From the NCBI GenBank assembly GCA_964390645.1, contig CAYMLL010000088.1, positions 1 to 24,184 of the forward strand: a DNA stretch of 24,184 bases, read 5' to 3'. The position numbers and the translations under genes were made by a program. This document shows positions 1 to 7,752 of this stretch, piece after piece; position 1 is the first letter of the stretch, and the number at the start of each line of letters is the position of its first letter. Source of the DNA: CAYMLL01 sp964390645 (GTDB lineage Bacteria; Planctomycetota; UBA8108). The notes under the pieces were generated by a model. That model saw nothing but the letters and a program-made list of their open reading frames with translations, had not been told where the DNA came from and searched no databases.

Positions 1-2
1 CA

Positions 3-3000
3 CCCTCGCCGCACTCCACCCTCCCCCGCCTGGGCGACTCGCGGGCTCCGGTGCGGGTGCTGGTGCCCGGCGACGACTCCCTCGGAGACAGCTGGCGAGG
101 CCAGACATTCGACGACTCCGGCTGGATTTCCGGCACTCAGGGCGTCGGCTACGAGCGTTCGAGCGGATTCGAGCCGCTGATCGGCACGGACCTGGAAGGA
201 CCGATGTACGACACGAACTCCGGCGCGTTCATCCGCATCCCGTTCACCATCGCGAACGCGTCGAACATCGACGGCCTGACGCTGAGGGTGAAGTACGACG
301 ACGGATTCGTCGCGTTCATCAACGGCACCCGGGTCGCAGGCGCCAACGCTCCGTCAGGATCCACGATCGCGTGGAATCAGCGTGCGACGGCCAGCCACGC
401 CGACAATCGCGCGATCCTCTTCGAGGAGTTCGAGGTCAGCACCTTCGCCGACGAGCTCGTCTCCGGCGAGAACGTGCTGGCGATTCACGGGCTCAACTTC
501 AGCAGCACTTCGAGTGACTTTCTCCTCGTGGCCGAGCTGGAGGGAGTCACCGTCGGAGAGATCGACCGCGAGAGCTACCAGTTCTTCGAGGATACGACGC
601 CGGAAGCGGCAAACGGTCCCGGTTACGACGAGGTCTCGGCCGATGTGACTTTCTCGCACACGAGTGGCGCCTACGCGGGTGCGATCGACCTCGTTCTGGA
701 CGCGGCGGGAGGTGGCCAGATTCGCTACACGACGAACGGATCGAAGCCGACCGAGTCATCGACGCTCTACAGCGACCGAATCAGAGTGTCGTCGGTGTCG
801 GTCATCAACGCTCGCTCGTTCCAGTCCAACAAGTTGCCAGGACGCACCATCAGCGAGAACTACATCATTCTCGCCTCCAGCGTGCGGAACTTCTCGTCGG
901 ACCTGCCGATCGTCATTATCGACACCTTCAGCGCCGGCGGCGGCCAGAACTCCTTCACCCCAGCCTTCTTCGAGTTCATCGACGTCGGCGACGATGGACG
1001 ATCAAGGATGACGGGCGCTCCGGACTTCGTGGGACGTGGTGGAATCAAGAGCCGCGGGTCGAGCTCGACGGGTTTTCCGAAGAAGCAGTACGCTGTCGAG
1101 ATCTGGGACGAGTTCAACCTCGACCGCGACGTCTCGATCCTCGGCCTCCCGAGCCAGTCCGACTGGATCCTCCACGCGCCGTACTCGGACAAGGCGCTGA
1201 TGCGGAACTTCCTGTCGTACGACTGGAGCAACCAGATTGGACGCTACGCCGTGCGCTCCCGGTTCGTGGAGGTTTACTTCAAGTCGAACAGTGGCACGTT
1301 GCGCAGCTCACACTACGCCGGCGTCTACGTCTTCATGGAGAAGATCAAGCGCGACGCGAACCGGGTCGACATCGCGAGGCTGGGCCGGTCGGACAACGCC
1401 GCTCCAGCGATCACCGGCGGCTACATCCTCAAGAAGGATCGCCTGGATCCCGGCGACGCCGGCATTCGCACGAGCCGGGGACACACGCTCGGACTCGTCG
1501 AGCCGAAGGAGGAGGAGATCACGGCGCAGCAACGGAGCTACATCCTCGGTTACTTGAATCAGTTCGAGTCAGCCCTCTACGGCGCGAGCTTCCGCAACCC
1601 GACCACCGGCTACCGCCGGTACATCGACACGGGGTCCTTCATCGATCATCACATCCTGGTCGAGATCACCAAGAACATCGACGGCTACCGGCTCAGCACC
1701 TTCATGTTCAAGGATCGAGACGGAAAGCTCAATCTCGGACCGATCTGGGACTACAACCTGTCCCTTGGCAACGCCAATTACCTCAACGGCTGGATACCCC
1801 AGGGCTGGTACTGGGAGCAGCTCGGCGACGACGCCTACCCCTGGTTTCGCCGTCTCTTCCAGGACCCCGACTTCCAGCAGGAGTACATCGACCGCTGGGC
1901 CGAGCTCCGGCTCGGTCCGTTCCGGACACAGCGACTGCTGGACCAGATCGACGACGTCGAGGCACTCCTCGAGGAGTCGCAGGCGAGGAACTTCGACGAG
2001 TGGCCCATTCTCGGCAGCTACGTCTGGCCGAACTGGTACATCGCGGACAGCCACGCCGAGGAGGTCAGCTGGATGAAGGGCTGGCTCGACGCTCGCCTCG
2101 ACTGGTACGACTCGAATTACGTCGCGCTGCCGGTATTCAACCAGCGGGGCGGGGCCATCGATCCCCCCTTCGGCCTGACGATCACGGCCTCGGCCGGCAC
2201 GATCTACTACACCACCGACGGCAACGACCCCCGTCTTCCCGGCGGAGGCGTCCACCCTGCCGCCATCGAGCACGGCTCGAGTGACTCCCTCGAACTCGTC
2301 TCGCCCGATGTCACCGACGAGGTCCGCGTCCTCGTACCGACGAACAGCAGAGTCGACAGAACCTGGCGGGATGTGGATTTCGACGACGCCTCGTGGACAC
2401 GCGGAACGACCGGGATCGGCGTCGGCTACGAGAGAAGCTCCGGCTACGACAACCTCATCGACGTCGACGTCGAAAGCGATATGTACGATCAGCGAACCTC
2501 TGTTTACGTGCGCCTGCGCTTCGACATCGACGATCCTGACCTCTACGACTTCGTCGTGCTCAACATGAAGTACGACGACGGGTTCGTCGCGTACATCAAC
2601 GACAACCGGGTCGCAGCCGCCAACGCGCCGGTGTCGCCCGCCTGGAACTCCGAGGCGACCGGTCAACATGACGATGCCTCCGCGGTGAACTACGTGGCCT
2701 TCAGCCTGACGGGCGCCGACGAGCACCTTCGAAGCGGCACCAACGTGCTGGCGATCCACGGACTCAACGCAAACACGACATCCAGCGACCTGCTGCTCGT
2801 CCCGCAACTCGTGGCGAGCAGCGTCGAAGATGGCTCGACGATCACCCTGACAGGCGCAACGCGGATCCGCGCGAGGGCGAAGAGCGGCTCACGCTGGAGC
2901 GGTATAAACGACGCGACGTTCGTACCGAACTCCGAGCTGCCGCTGCGTGTGACCGAGATCATGTACCACCCGGCCAACCTGACGGAAGGCAGCCCACACG

Positions 3001-3740
3001 ACGAGGAGCAGCTCGAGTTCATCGAGCTAAGGAACGTCGGCGACGCCGCGATACCCCTGACGGGCGTCACCTTCGACAGCGGCCTCCAGTTTGACTTCAA
3101 CGCCGGTTCGGTGCTCGAGCTGCCCGCGGGCGAGCACGTCGTCATCGTCCGCGACCTCGAAGCCTTCAGCTGGTTCTACGACACGGCCGGGATGCTGATC
3201 GCAGGCGAGTACGTCGGCCGCCTCGAAAACGCCGGCGAGTCGCTGAGCCTTCTGGACGGTCGCGGCGAGATCATACAGCTCTTCTCCTACGACGACAGCT
3301 GGCACGCGTCGACGGACGGCGGCGGTCACTCTCTCAACATCATCGACTCATCGCTCCCGAAGGAAGCGTGGGACGATGCCGCGAGCTGGGCCGCCAGCGC
3401 CGAGGTCGAAGGCTCTCCAGGACGCGCGGACGACGTGGACCTGCCCGACAGCGGCTGGCAGCGAATCGGCGACGCCAATCAGGACGGCCGGCTCGACATC
3501 TCGGACCCCGTGAGGATCCTGCGAGGCCTCTTTCTGGGAGGCCCCGACGAGCCGCCTTGCGACGGAGAGAGCTTCACCGAAGGCGGCAACCTGGCGATCC
3601 TCGACGTCAACGACGACGACGGCGTCGACGTGTCGGACGTTCTCTACCTGCTGTCCCACCTCTTCGAGGAGGGCCCCTCACCAGCCGGAGGGACCTCCTG
3701 CATACGCGTCTCACAATGCCCGAACGCTTGCACGCCCTGA
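3..3740 (+). CDS. CotH-family secreted surface protein with lamin-tail and dockerin-like C-terminus (5' partial)
   Basis: The frame is open from base 3, so the GTG at 51 is probably internal: the sequence after it matches an internal repeat later in the protein. The true start and any signal peptide lie outside the window. Counting residues from base 51: a beta-sandwich module (1-165); a chitobiase C-terminal-like module (about 190-270, IRYTTNGSKPTES); a CotH domain (about 283-686) with YAGVYVFMEKIKRD and GPIWDYNLSLGN, the kinase-like motifs of this family; a second chitobiase-like module (about 694-960) interrupted by a second copy of the beta-sandwich (754-923); a lamin-tail domain (963-1123, beginning LRVTEIMYHP); and paired EF-hand repeats (1138-1217, GDANQDGRLDISD and DVNDDDGVDVSD). 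CotH proteins are atypical protein kinases of spores and surfaces. Here the architecture suggests an exported, surface-displayed protein. Its substrate is unknown. Confidence 0.9.
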   Translation, partial: PSPHSTLPRLGDSRAPVRVLVPGDDSLGDSWRGQTFDDSGWISGTQGVGYERSSGFEPLIGTDLEGPMYDTNSGAFIRIPFTIANASNIDGLTLRVKYDDGFVAFINGTRVAGANAPSGSTIAWNQRATASHADNRAILFEEFEVSTFADELVSGENVLAIHGLNFSSTSSDFLLVAELEGVTVGEIDRESYQFFEDTTPEAANGPGYDEVSADVTFSHTSGAYAGAIDLVLDAAGGGQIRYTTNGSKPTESSTLYSDRIRVSSVSVINARSFQSNKLPGRTISENYIILASSVRNFSSDLPIVIIDTFSAGGGQNSFTPAFFEFIDVGDDGRSRMTGAPDFVGRGGIKSRGSSSTGFPKKQYAVEIWDEFNLDRDVSILGLPSQSDWILHAPYSDKALMRNFLSYDWSNQIGRYAVRSRFVEVYFKSNSGTLRSSHYAGVYVFMEKIKRDANRVDIARLGRSDNAAPAITGGYILKKDRLDPGDAGIRTSRGHTLGLVEPKEEEITAQQRSYILGYLNQFESALYGASFRNPTTGYRRYIDTGSFIDHHILVEITKNIDGYRLSTFMFKDRDGKLNLGPIWDYNLSLGNANYLNGWIPQGWYWEQLGDDAYPWFRRLFQDPDFQQEYIDRWAELRLGPFRTQRLLDQIDDVEALLEESQARNFDEWPILGSYVWPNWYIADSHAEEVSWMKGWLDARLDWYDSNYVALPVFNQRGGAIDPPFGLTITASAGTIYYTTDGNDPRLPGGGVHPAAIEHGSSDSLELVSPDVTDEVRVLVPTNSRVDRTWRDVDFDDASWTRGTTGIGVGYERSSGYDNLIDVDVESDMYDQRTSVYVRLRFDIDDPDLYDFVVLNMKYDDGFVAYINDNRVAAANAPVSPAWNSEATGQHDDASAVNYVAFSLTGADEHLRSGTNVLAIHGLNANTTSSDLLLVPQLVASSVEDGSTITLTGATRIRARAKSGSRWSGINDATFVPNSELPLRVTEIMYHPANLTEGSPHDEEQLEFIELRNVGDAAIPLTGVTFDSGLQFDFNAGSVLELPAGEHVVIVRDLEAFSWFYDTAGMLIAGEYVGRLENAGESLSLLDGRGEIIQLFSYDDSWHASTDGGGHSLNIIDSSLPKEAWDDAASWAASAEVEGSPGRADDVDLPDSGWQRIGDANQDGRLDISDPVRILRGLFLGGPDEPPCDGESFTEGGNLAILDVNDDDGVDVSDVLYLLSHLFEEGPSPAGGTSCIRVSQCPNACTP

Positions 3741-4041
3741 GCCTTGGGGACATCTTTCCGGAAGATCCAGTCGACTTTGACTCCACGACACGGCCCGTGG
3801 AGCCGAAATAGCAGTGCTCGTGGGGCTTTTTCGATCACCGTCTCTTGCACGCCGTCAAGGTAGTCGTTAGGGTCGCTCACACCTGGCCTCGAGCGTCCCG
3901 ATGGCCGGGTTACCCGAGGCATTTGGCGCTCGTTGCCGACCGAGCTCGAGGAGACCGAGCCTCTCGCCGCGAGATTCGGGCTCCGGAGCCATGCCCACTC
4001 CGGGATCTGACCGTCTTTGCGGGCAAACAGGACCTGCTGCC
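3741..4041. other. Intergenic region between the CotH gene and ilvB
   Basis: This stretch of 301 bases holds a candidate terminator at 3781-3831 and, just before ilvB, an AGGA at 4029-4032 that could serve as its ribosome binding site. I see no convincing sigma-70-type promoter and no leader peptide rich in Ile, Leu and Val codons with an attenuator behind it. An in-frame upstream extension of ilvB is possible from 3901, but it lacks the family's conserved N-terminus. Confidence 0.5.
3781..3831 (+). terminator. Candidate intrinsic terminator downstream of the CotH gene
   Basis: CTCCACGA (3781-3788) pairs with TCGTGGGG (3818-3825) over 8 bp with one G-T wobble. The stem is followed by C and five T residues (3827-3831). 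The 29-base loop contains a second small hairpin, CACG/CGTG (3789-3799). The position, 41 bases after the stop codon, fits a terminator. The large loop lowers confidence. Confidence 0.4.
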
Positions 4042-5751
4042 ATGCTGACCGGAGCAGATGTCGTCATCGAAGCCTTCCGTCGAGAGAACGTGGAGTACGT
4101 CTTCGGGCTCCCCGGCGGCGCGGTGATGCCGATCTTCGACTCGATCCTCGACTCCAGCATCGAGCTCGTGCTGACGCGTCACGAACAGGGCGCGACCCAC
4201 ATGGCCGATGGTTACGCGCGCGCCACCGGCAAGCCCGGCGTGGTCCTGGTCACCAGCGGCCCCGGGGCGACCAACACGGTCACGGGACTCCTGACCGCAC
4301 ACATGGACTCGGCCCCGGTGATCGTGGTCTGCGGCCAGCAGATCACGCCGATGCTCGGCAAGGACGCGTTCCAGGAGGCCGATATCTTCGGCATCACGAT
4401 CCCGGTCGTGAAGCACTCCTACCTGGTGAAGCGCTCGGACGATCTGCCGCGCGTCATCAAGGAGGCCTTCCACATCTGCAACACCGGACGACCGGGACCG
4501 GTGCTGATCGACATCCCCAAGGATGTCGCGGCCGGCGAGTGCAAGACAGCCTTCCCCGAGCAGCTTGACGATCTCCTTCCAGGCTACTCGAACCCGGGGA
4601 TGTGCGATCCCGAGAGCGTCTACGCTTGCGCCGATACGCTCCACGCAGCAAAGCGGCCGCTCCTCTACGTCGGCCACGGCGCACTGATCGCGCGAGCCTC
4701 CGGCATCATCCTCGAGCTCGCCGAGAAGCTGCAAGCGCCCGTGACGACGACTCTCCTCGGCAAGGGCGCGTTTCCCGAAACGCACGAGCTGTCGCTCGGG
4801 ATGCTCGGCATGCACGGCACGGCCTACGCCAACAAGGCCGTCGTGGACTGCGACGTGATTTTCTCCATCGGTGCCCGCTGGGACGATCGCATCACCGGCA
4901 AGCTCTCCGAATTCTGCAAGAACGCCAAGAAGATCCACCTTGACGTCGATCCGGCTGAGCACGGCAAGATCATCGAGCCGGATGTGTCGCTCGTCGGCGA
5001 TGCGAAGATCGTCCTGGAGGAGCTGATCAAACACGTCAAGGCGCTCGATACCGAGGAGTGGATCCAGACGATCAAGGGCTGGAAGAAGAAGTTCCCGCTC
5101 AAGTACCCGAAGAAGGGCGGGTTGAAGGCACAGCACGTGCTCGACGTGCTGAGCAAGATTACCGACGGCAAGGCCATCGTCACCACCGACGTCGGCCAGC
5201 ACCAGATGTGGTGTGCTCAGTTCTACCGTACGAGCCTCGACTACCAGTGGATCTCGAGCGGCGGCGCGGGGACCATGGGTTTCGGCGTTCCGGCGGCGAT
5301 AGGGGCGCAGTTCGGCCGCAAGGGGCACCAGGTCTGGGCGGTCGTCGGCGACGGAGGGTTCCAGATGACGATGTGCGAGATCGCCACCGCCGTCATCCAT
5401 CACCTGCCGATCAAGATTCTCATCATCAACAACGCGTACCTGGGAATGGTGCGTCAGTGGCAGGAGATGTTCTTCGACAACCGCTACTCCGGTGTCGACC
5501 TCGAAGGGAATCCCGACTTCGTCAAGCTGGCCGAGTCCTTCGGCGCTCGTGGCTTCAGGATTCGCCGCAGCGGCGACGCGCGCCGCGTCCTCCAGCAGGC
5601 GATGGACTACAACGAGGGCCCCTGCGTGATCGACGCGTGCGTCGAGAAGGAGGACAACGTGTTCCCCATGATCCCGGCCGGCGCCTCCATCTCCGAGATG
5701 ATCGTCGAGAAACCCAAGCACAAGCTCGCCAAGCCCGAAGGATCGACCTAG
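4042..5751 (+). CDS. ilvB: Acetolactate synthase large (catalytic) subunit
   Basis: This is the TPP-dependent enzyme that joins two pyruvates, or pyruvate and 2-oxobutyrate, in the first common step of branched-chain amino acid synthesis in the cytoplasm. The 569-residue product has the normal family length. It begins MLTGADVVIEAF, followed by the PYR domain with GLPGGAVMPIFD and the catalytic glutamate in RHEQGATHMADGYAR (Glu48). A central domain follows, then the TPP/Mg-binding motif GDGGFQMTMCE (from residue 436) ending in INN. The ATG at 4042 is preferred over the in-frame codon at 3901 because family homology begins there and an AGGA lies 9 bases upstream. ilvN follows after 7 bases, so the two are almost certainly cotranscribed. 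The catalytic motifs distinguish it from other TPP enzymes such as glyoxylate carboligase only moderately, but the ilvN neighbour settles the assignment. Confidence 0.96.
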   Translation: MLTGADVVIEAFRRENVEYVFGLPGGAVMPIFDSILDSSIELVLTRHEQGATHMADGYARATGKPGVVLVTSGPGATNTVTGLLTAHMDSAPVIVVCGQQITPMLGKDAFQEADIFGITIPVVKHSYLVKRSDDLPRVIKEAFHICNTGRPGPVLIDIPKDVAAGECKTAFPEQLDDLLPGYSNPGMCDPESVYACADTLHAAKRPLLYVGHGALIARASGIILELAEKLQAPVTTTLLGKGAFPETHELSLGMLGMHGTAYANKAVVDCDVIFSIGARWDDRITGKLSEFCKNAKKIHLDVDPAEHGKIIEPDVSLVGDAKIVLEELIKHVKALDTEEWIQTIKGWKKKFPLKYPKKGGLKAQHVLDVLSKITDGKAIVTTDVGQHQMWCAQFYRTSLDYQWISSGGAGTMGFGVPAAIGAQFGRKGHQVWAVVGDGGFQMTMCEIATAVIHHLPIKILIINNAYLGMVRQWQEMFFDNRYSGVDLEGNPDFVKLAESFGARGFRIRRSGDARRVLQQAMDYNEGPCVIDACVEKEDNVFPMIPAGASISEMIVEKPKHKLAKPEGST

Positions 5752-5758
5752 AGCCGTC

Positions 5759-6265
5759 ATGATCCCAGCCGTCAACGACGAGAAGCACACGATCAGCATG
5801 CGGGTGCACGACCGCCCGGGTGTGCTGTCGCGCATCGCGCAGGTCTTCGCCCGCCGCGGGTTCAACATCGACTCGCTCGTGGTCAGCCGCGGCCACACCA
5901 CCGGCTTCTCCCGCATGACCATCGTCTGCGAGGGCGAGCGCGGGCTCGTCGGGCAAATCGTCAAGCAGCTGGCGAAGCTCGTCGACACCGTGCACGCGGC
6001 CGAGCACCTGCCCCAGAACTCGGTCGAGAGGGAGCTCGCGCTCGTGAAGGTCGAGGTGAAGCCGGAGACTCGGAGCGAGCTGCTTCAGTTCGTCGGCGTC
6101 TTTCGCGGCAAGGTCGTCGATATCTCCGAGAGCTCGATCGTCGCCGAGGTCACGGGCAACTCCGAAAAAATTGACGCCTTCGAGCAGCTGCTCGCCCAGT
6201 TCGGCATCATCGAGATGGTCCGGTCCGGAAAGGTCATCATCGCGCGCGGCTCACGGCGGACCTGA
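5759..6265 (+). CDS. ilvN: Acetolactate synthase small (regulatory) subunit
   Basis: This is the regulatory partner of IlvB, which stimulates the enzyme and in this family confers feedback inhibition by valine. The 168-residue product has an N-terminal ACT domain (about residues 8-80) with the signature MRVHDRPGVLSRIAQVFARR and the glycine-rich turn used in ligand binding. The typical C-terminal regulatory domain (about 85-165) includes RGKVVDIS and ends in GSRRT. Length matches the ilvN/ilvH family. The start at 5759 lies 7 bases after the ilvB stop with no strong ribosome binding site, which suggests translational coupling. ilvC does not follow as it does in many bacteria. The next gene is unrelated. 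Confidence 0.95.
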   Translation: MIPAVNDEKHTISMRVHDRPGVLSRIAQVFARRGFNIDSLVVSRGHTTGFSRMTIVCEGERGLVGQIVKQLAKLVDTVHAAEHLPQNSVERELALVKVEVKPETRSELLQFVGVFRGKVVDISESSIVAEVTGNSEKIDAFEQLLAQFGIIEMVRSGKVIIARGSRRT

Positions 6266-6301
6266 TCCCGATCCTCAAGTCGTCTCGCGAAGCGGGCGAT
6301 A

Positions 6302-6328
6302 GTTCCAGGGAAGCTCCTTCTCTGGAAC
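6302..6328 (+). other. Strong RNA hairpin between ilvN and the next gene
   Basis: GTTCCAG (6302-6308) pairs perfectly with CTGGAAC (6322-6328). The stem continues through a G-T wobble and GAAG/CTTC to a 3-base loop (CTC, 6314-6316), giving 12 pairs in 27 bases. No T tract follows, so it is not a standard intrinsic terminator. It ends 8 bases before the ATG at 6337 and lies where that gene's ribosome binding site should be. It could protect the 3' end of the ilvBN message or control translation of the next gene. Confidence 0.5.
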
Positions 6329-6336
6329 ACGTCTCG

Positions 6337-7752
6337 ATGCGAACGACATTATCGACCCTGCTCTGTCTCCTCGCCGCGCCCGCGGCCCTTCGTGCCCAGA
6401 GAAGCACGGAAGCGCTGATCAAACCGACGGTATTCACCGAACCCGGGTGGCGTCGCGACAATACTCCGCCAGGTCGGTCGATCGTGCTGCGTCGCGGTGT
6501 CGACACCTCGATCGTGATCCGTGTCGGTCACGGCGACGGCCGCTCGGCCCGAGAGTGGTTCCAGCGTGGATTGCGCAGAGCCTCGTCAGCCGGCGCGGTA
6601 CGGCTACGCGGTCCCGTGAAGCGCAAGATCGGCACGAGGCACTGGTACGAGGCGCAGTTTCGAGGAGCCACCCGGGACCGCACCGGAACGGTCACGACGG
6701 TCCAGAGCGTCACGTCGTACGGCCCCTGCGTTCTGGAAGCTTACCTGCGAGCGCCGACGCGCGCGGTCGACCGACTGCTGGCGGACTTCGATCGCGTTCG
6801 ACGACGACTTCGAGGCGGCGCGCTCGCGGCGAGCTCGTTGACGCCGGCATCGCGAAACGACCTCGAGGGGCGCTGGGTACTCGAAGCCGCCACCATGATG
6901 ACGAAGCCGGGCTCCTACCGGTTCGCGAGCGACGGGTCTCTCGAGCGTCATGACGCCACCCGAACGACACGAATGAGCTACGCGCTCTCGAGCACGGGAA
7001 TCCTCACGATCTCCACGCCGGGTGGCACGAAGCGAGACTCGCACTCGTGCTTCCGCGTCACTCGACCGCTGCCAGCGGCCCGGATCGAGCGCGGCGACCT
7101 GGCATACACCGGCCGACAGGCCGATCGACGTGAGAGTGCTGCGCGACCCGGGTTAGAGACCGCCCTCGTCGTCGTCCTCGGAAAGAGAGTCGAGATCCCG
7201 CTCGAGCTTCTCGACCTCCCCCGGGGAGGGCATCCAGACGATGATGTCATCCTCGTCGACGCCGCCTTCGAGAACGAAGGCCCGATCGAGAGACTCCGAC
7301 GAGTGCTTCGAGACCCCGTTCTCTCCGTCGGGGCCGACGCTCCAGAGCACGTACCCCTCACCCCGTCTCTCGTAGCGGAGCTCGACGCCGCTGAACGGGT
7401 CGAAGGCGGTCCGAGGACTGCCGGCCTCACCGAGCTTCCGGAGCGTCGGCGGAAACGCCCCCGTCTCCAGGCGATGGAACTCCAGCCTCGCAGCCAGTCC
7501 GGCGAGCGTCTCGCCCAGCGAGAGGACCTCGTCCCTCGACGCGACCGCTTCGTAGGTCACGCTCCACAGCCCGTCGAGCACGGTGGCGAACGCGTCCGAG
7601 CGGCCCTCGCGCGTCAGCACGGACCCCGCCAGTCGCAGCGGGTGGCGGAGCTTTCTCGACCTATCCTCCAGCTCCCGACGGATCTCCTCCAGTTCGGCTC
7701 GACGCGCCGCGAACGTCGACAGCCGCAGCGCCGCGACCGAGCGGTCGAGTGA
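6337..7752 (+). CDS. Secreted protein of unknown function (only about the first 245 codons look like real protein)
   Basis: The product begins with a clear signal peptide (MRTTLSTLLCLLAAPAALRA, cleavage before Gln21), so it should be exported. Residues 25-165 form a region I do not recognise. Residues about 175-245 (LEGRWVLEAATMM, then YRFASDGSLERHD, then GILTIST) resemble the beta-barrel of small lipocalin-like secreted domains. After about position 7070 the similarity to normal protein stops, but the frame stays open to 7752. The last 600 bases lie antisense to the better-supported gene at 7153-8874, whose codons show higher third-position GC there. The real end is therefore uncertain: either a long convergent overlap, or a lost stop or frameshift near 7080-7155, where stops exist in the other two frames (7131 and 7154). 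Confidence 0.55.
   Translation: MRTTLSTLLCLLAAPAALRAQRSTEALIKPTVFTEPGWRRDNTPPGRSIVLRRGVDTSIVIRVGHGDGRSAREWFQRGLRRASSAGAVRLRGPVKRKIGTRHWYEAQFRGATRDRTGTVTTVQSVTSYGPCVLEAYLRAPTRAVDRLLADFDRVRRRLRGGALAASSLTPASRNDLEGRWVLEAATMMTKPGSYRFASDGSLERHDATRTTRMSYALSSTGILTISTPGGTKRDSHSCFRVTRPLPAARIERGDLAYTGRQADRRESAARPGLETALVVVLGKRVEIPLELLDLPRGGHPDDDVILVDAAFENEGPIERLRRVLRDPVLSVGADAPEHVPLTPSLVAELDAAERVEGGPRTAGLTELPERRRKRPRLQAMELQPRSQSGERLAQREDLVPRRDRFVGHAPQPVEHGGERVRAALARQHGPRQSQRVAELSRPILQLPTDLLQFGSTRRERRQPQRRDRAVE

Noticed and set aside
1569..2807. A 412-codon minus-strand frame opposite the CotH gene
   Set aside because: It is antisense to conserved CotH motifs, with a repetitive Val/Asp/Arg composition and no start context.
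3845..4048. A TTG-started ORF with several Val codons near its start, as an ilv leader peptide
   Set aside because: It is 67 codons long, runs past the ilvB start and is not followed by an attenuator. The Val cluster is only five codons.
3910..5988. A 692-codon open frame on the minus strand across ilvB and ilvN
   Set aside because: It is fully antisense to two unambiguous genes, its product is biased in composition (rich in Asp, Val, His and Arg), and it shows no domain. Long antisense frames are expected at this GC content.
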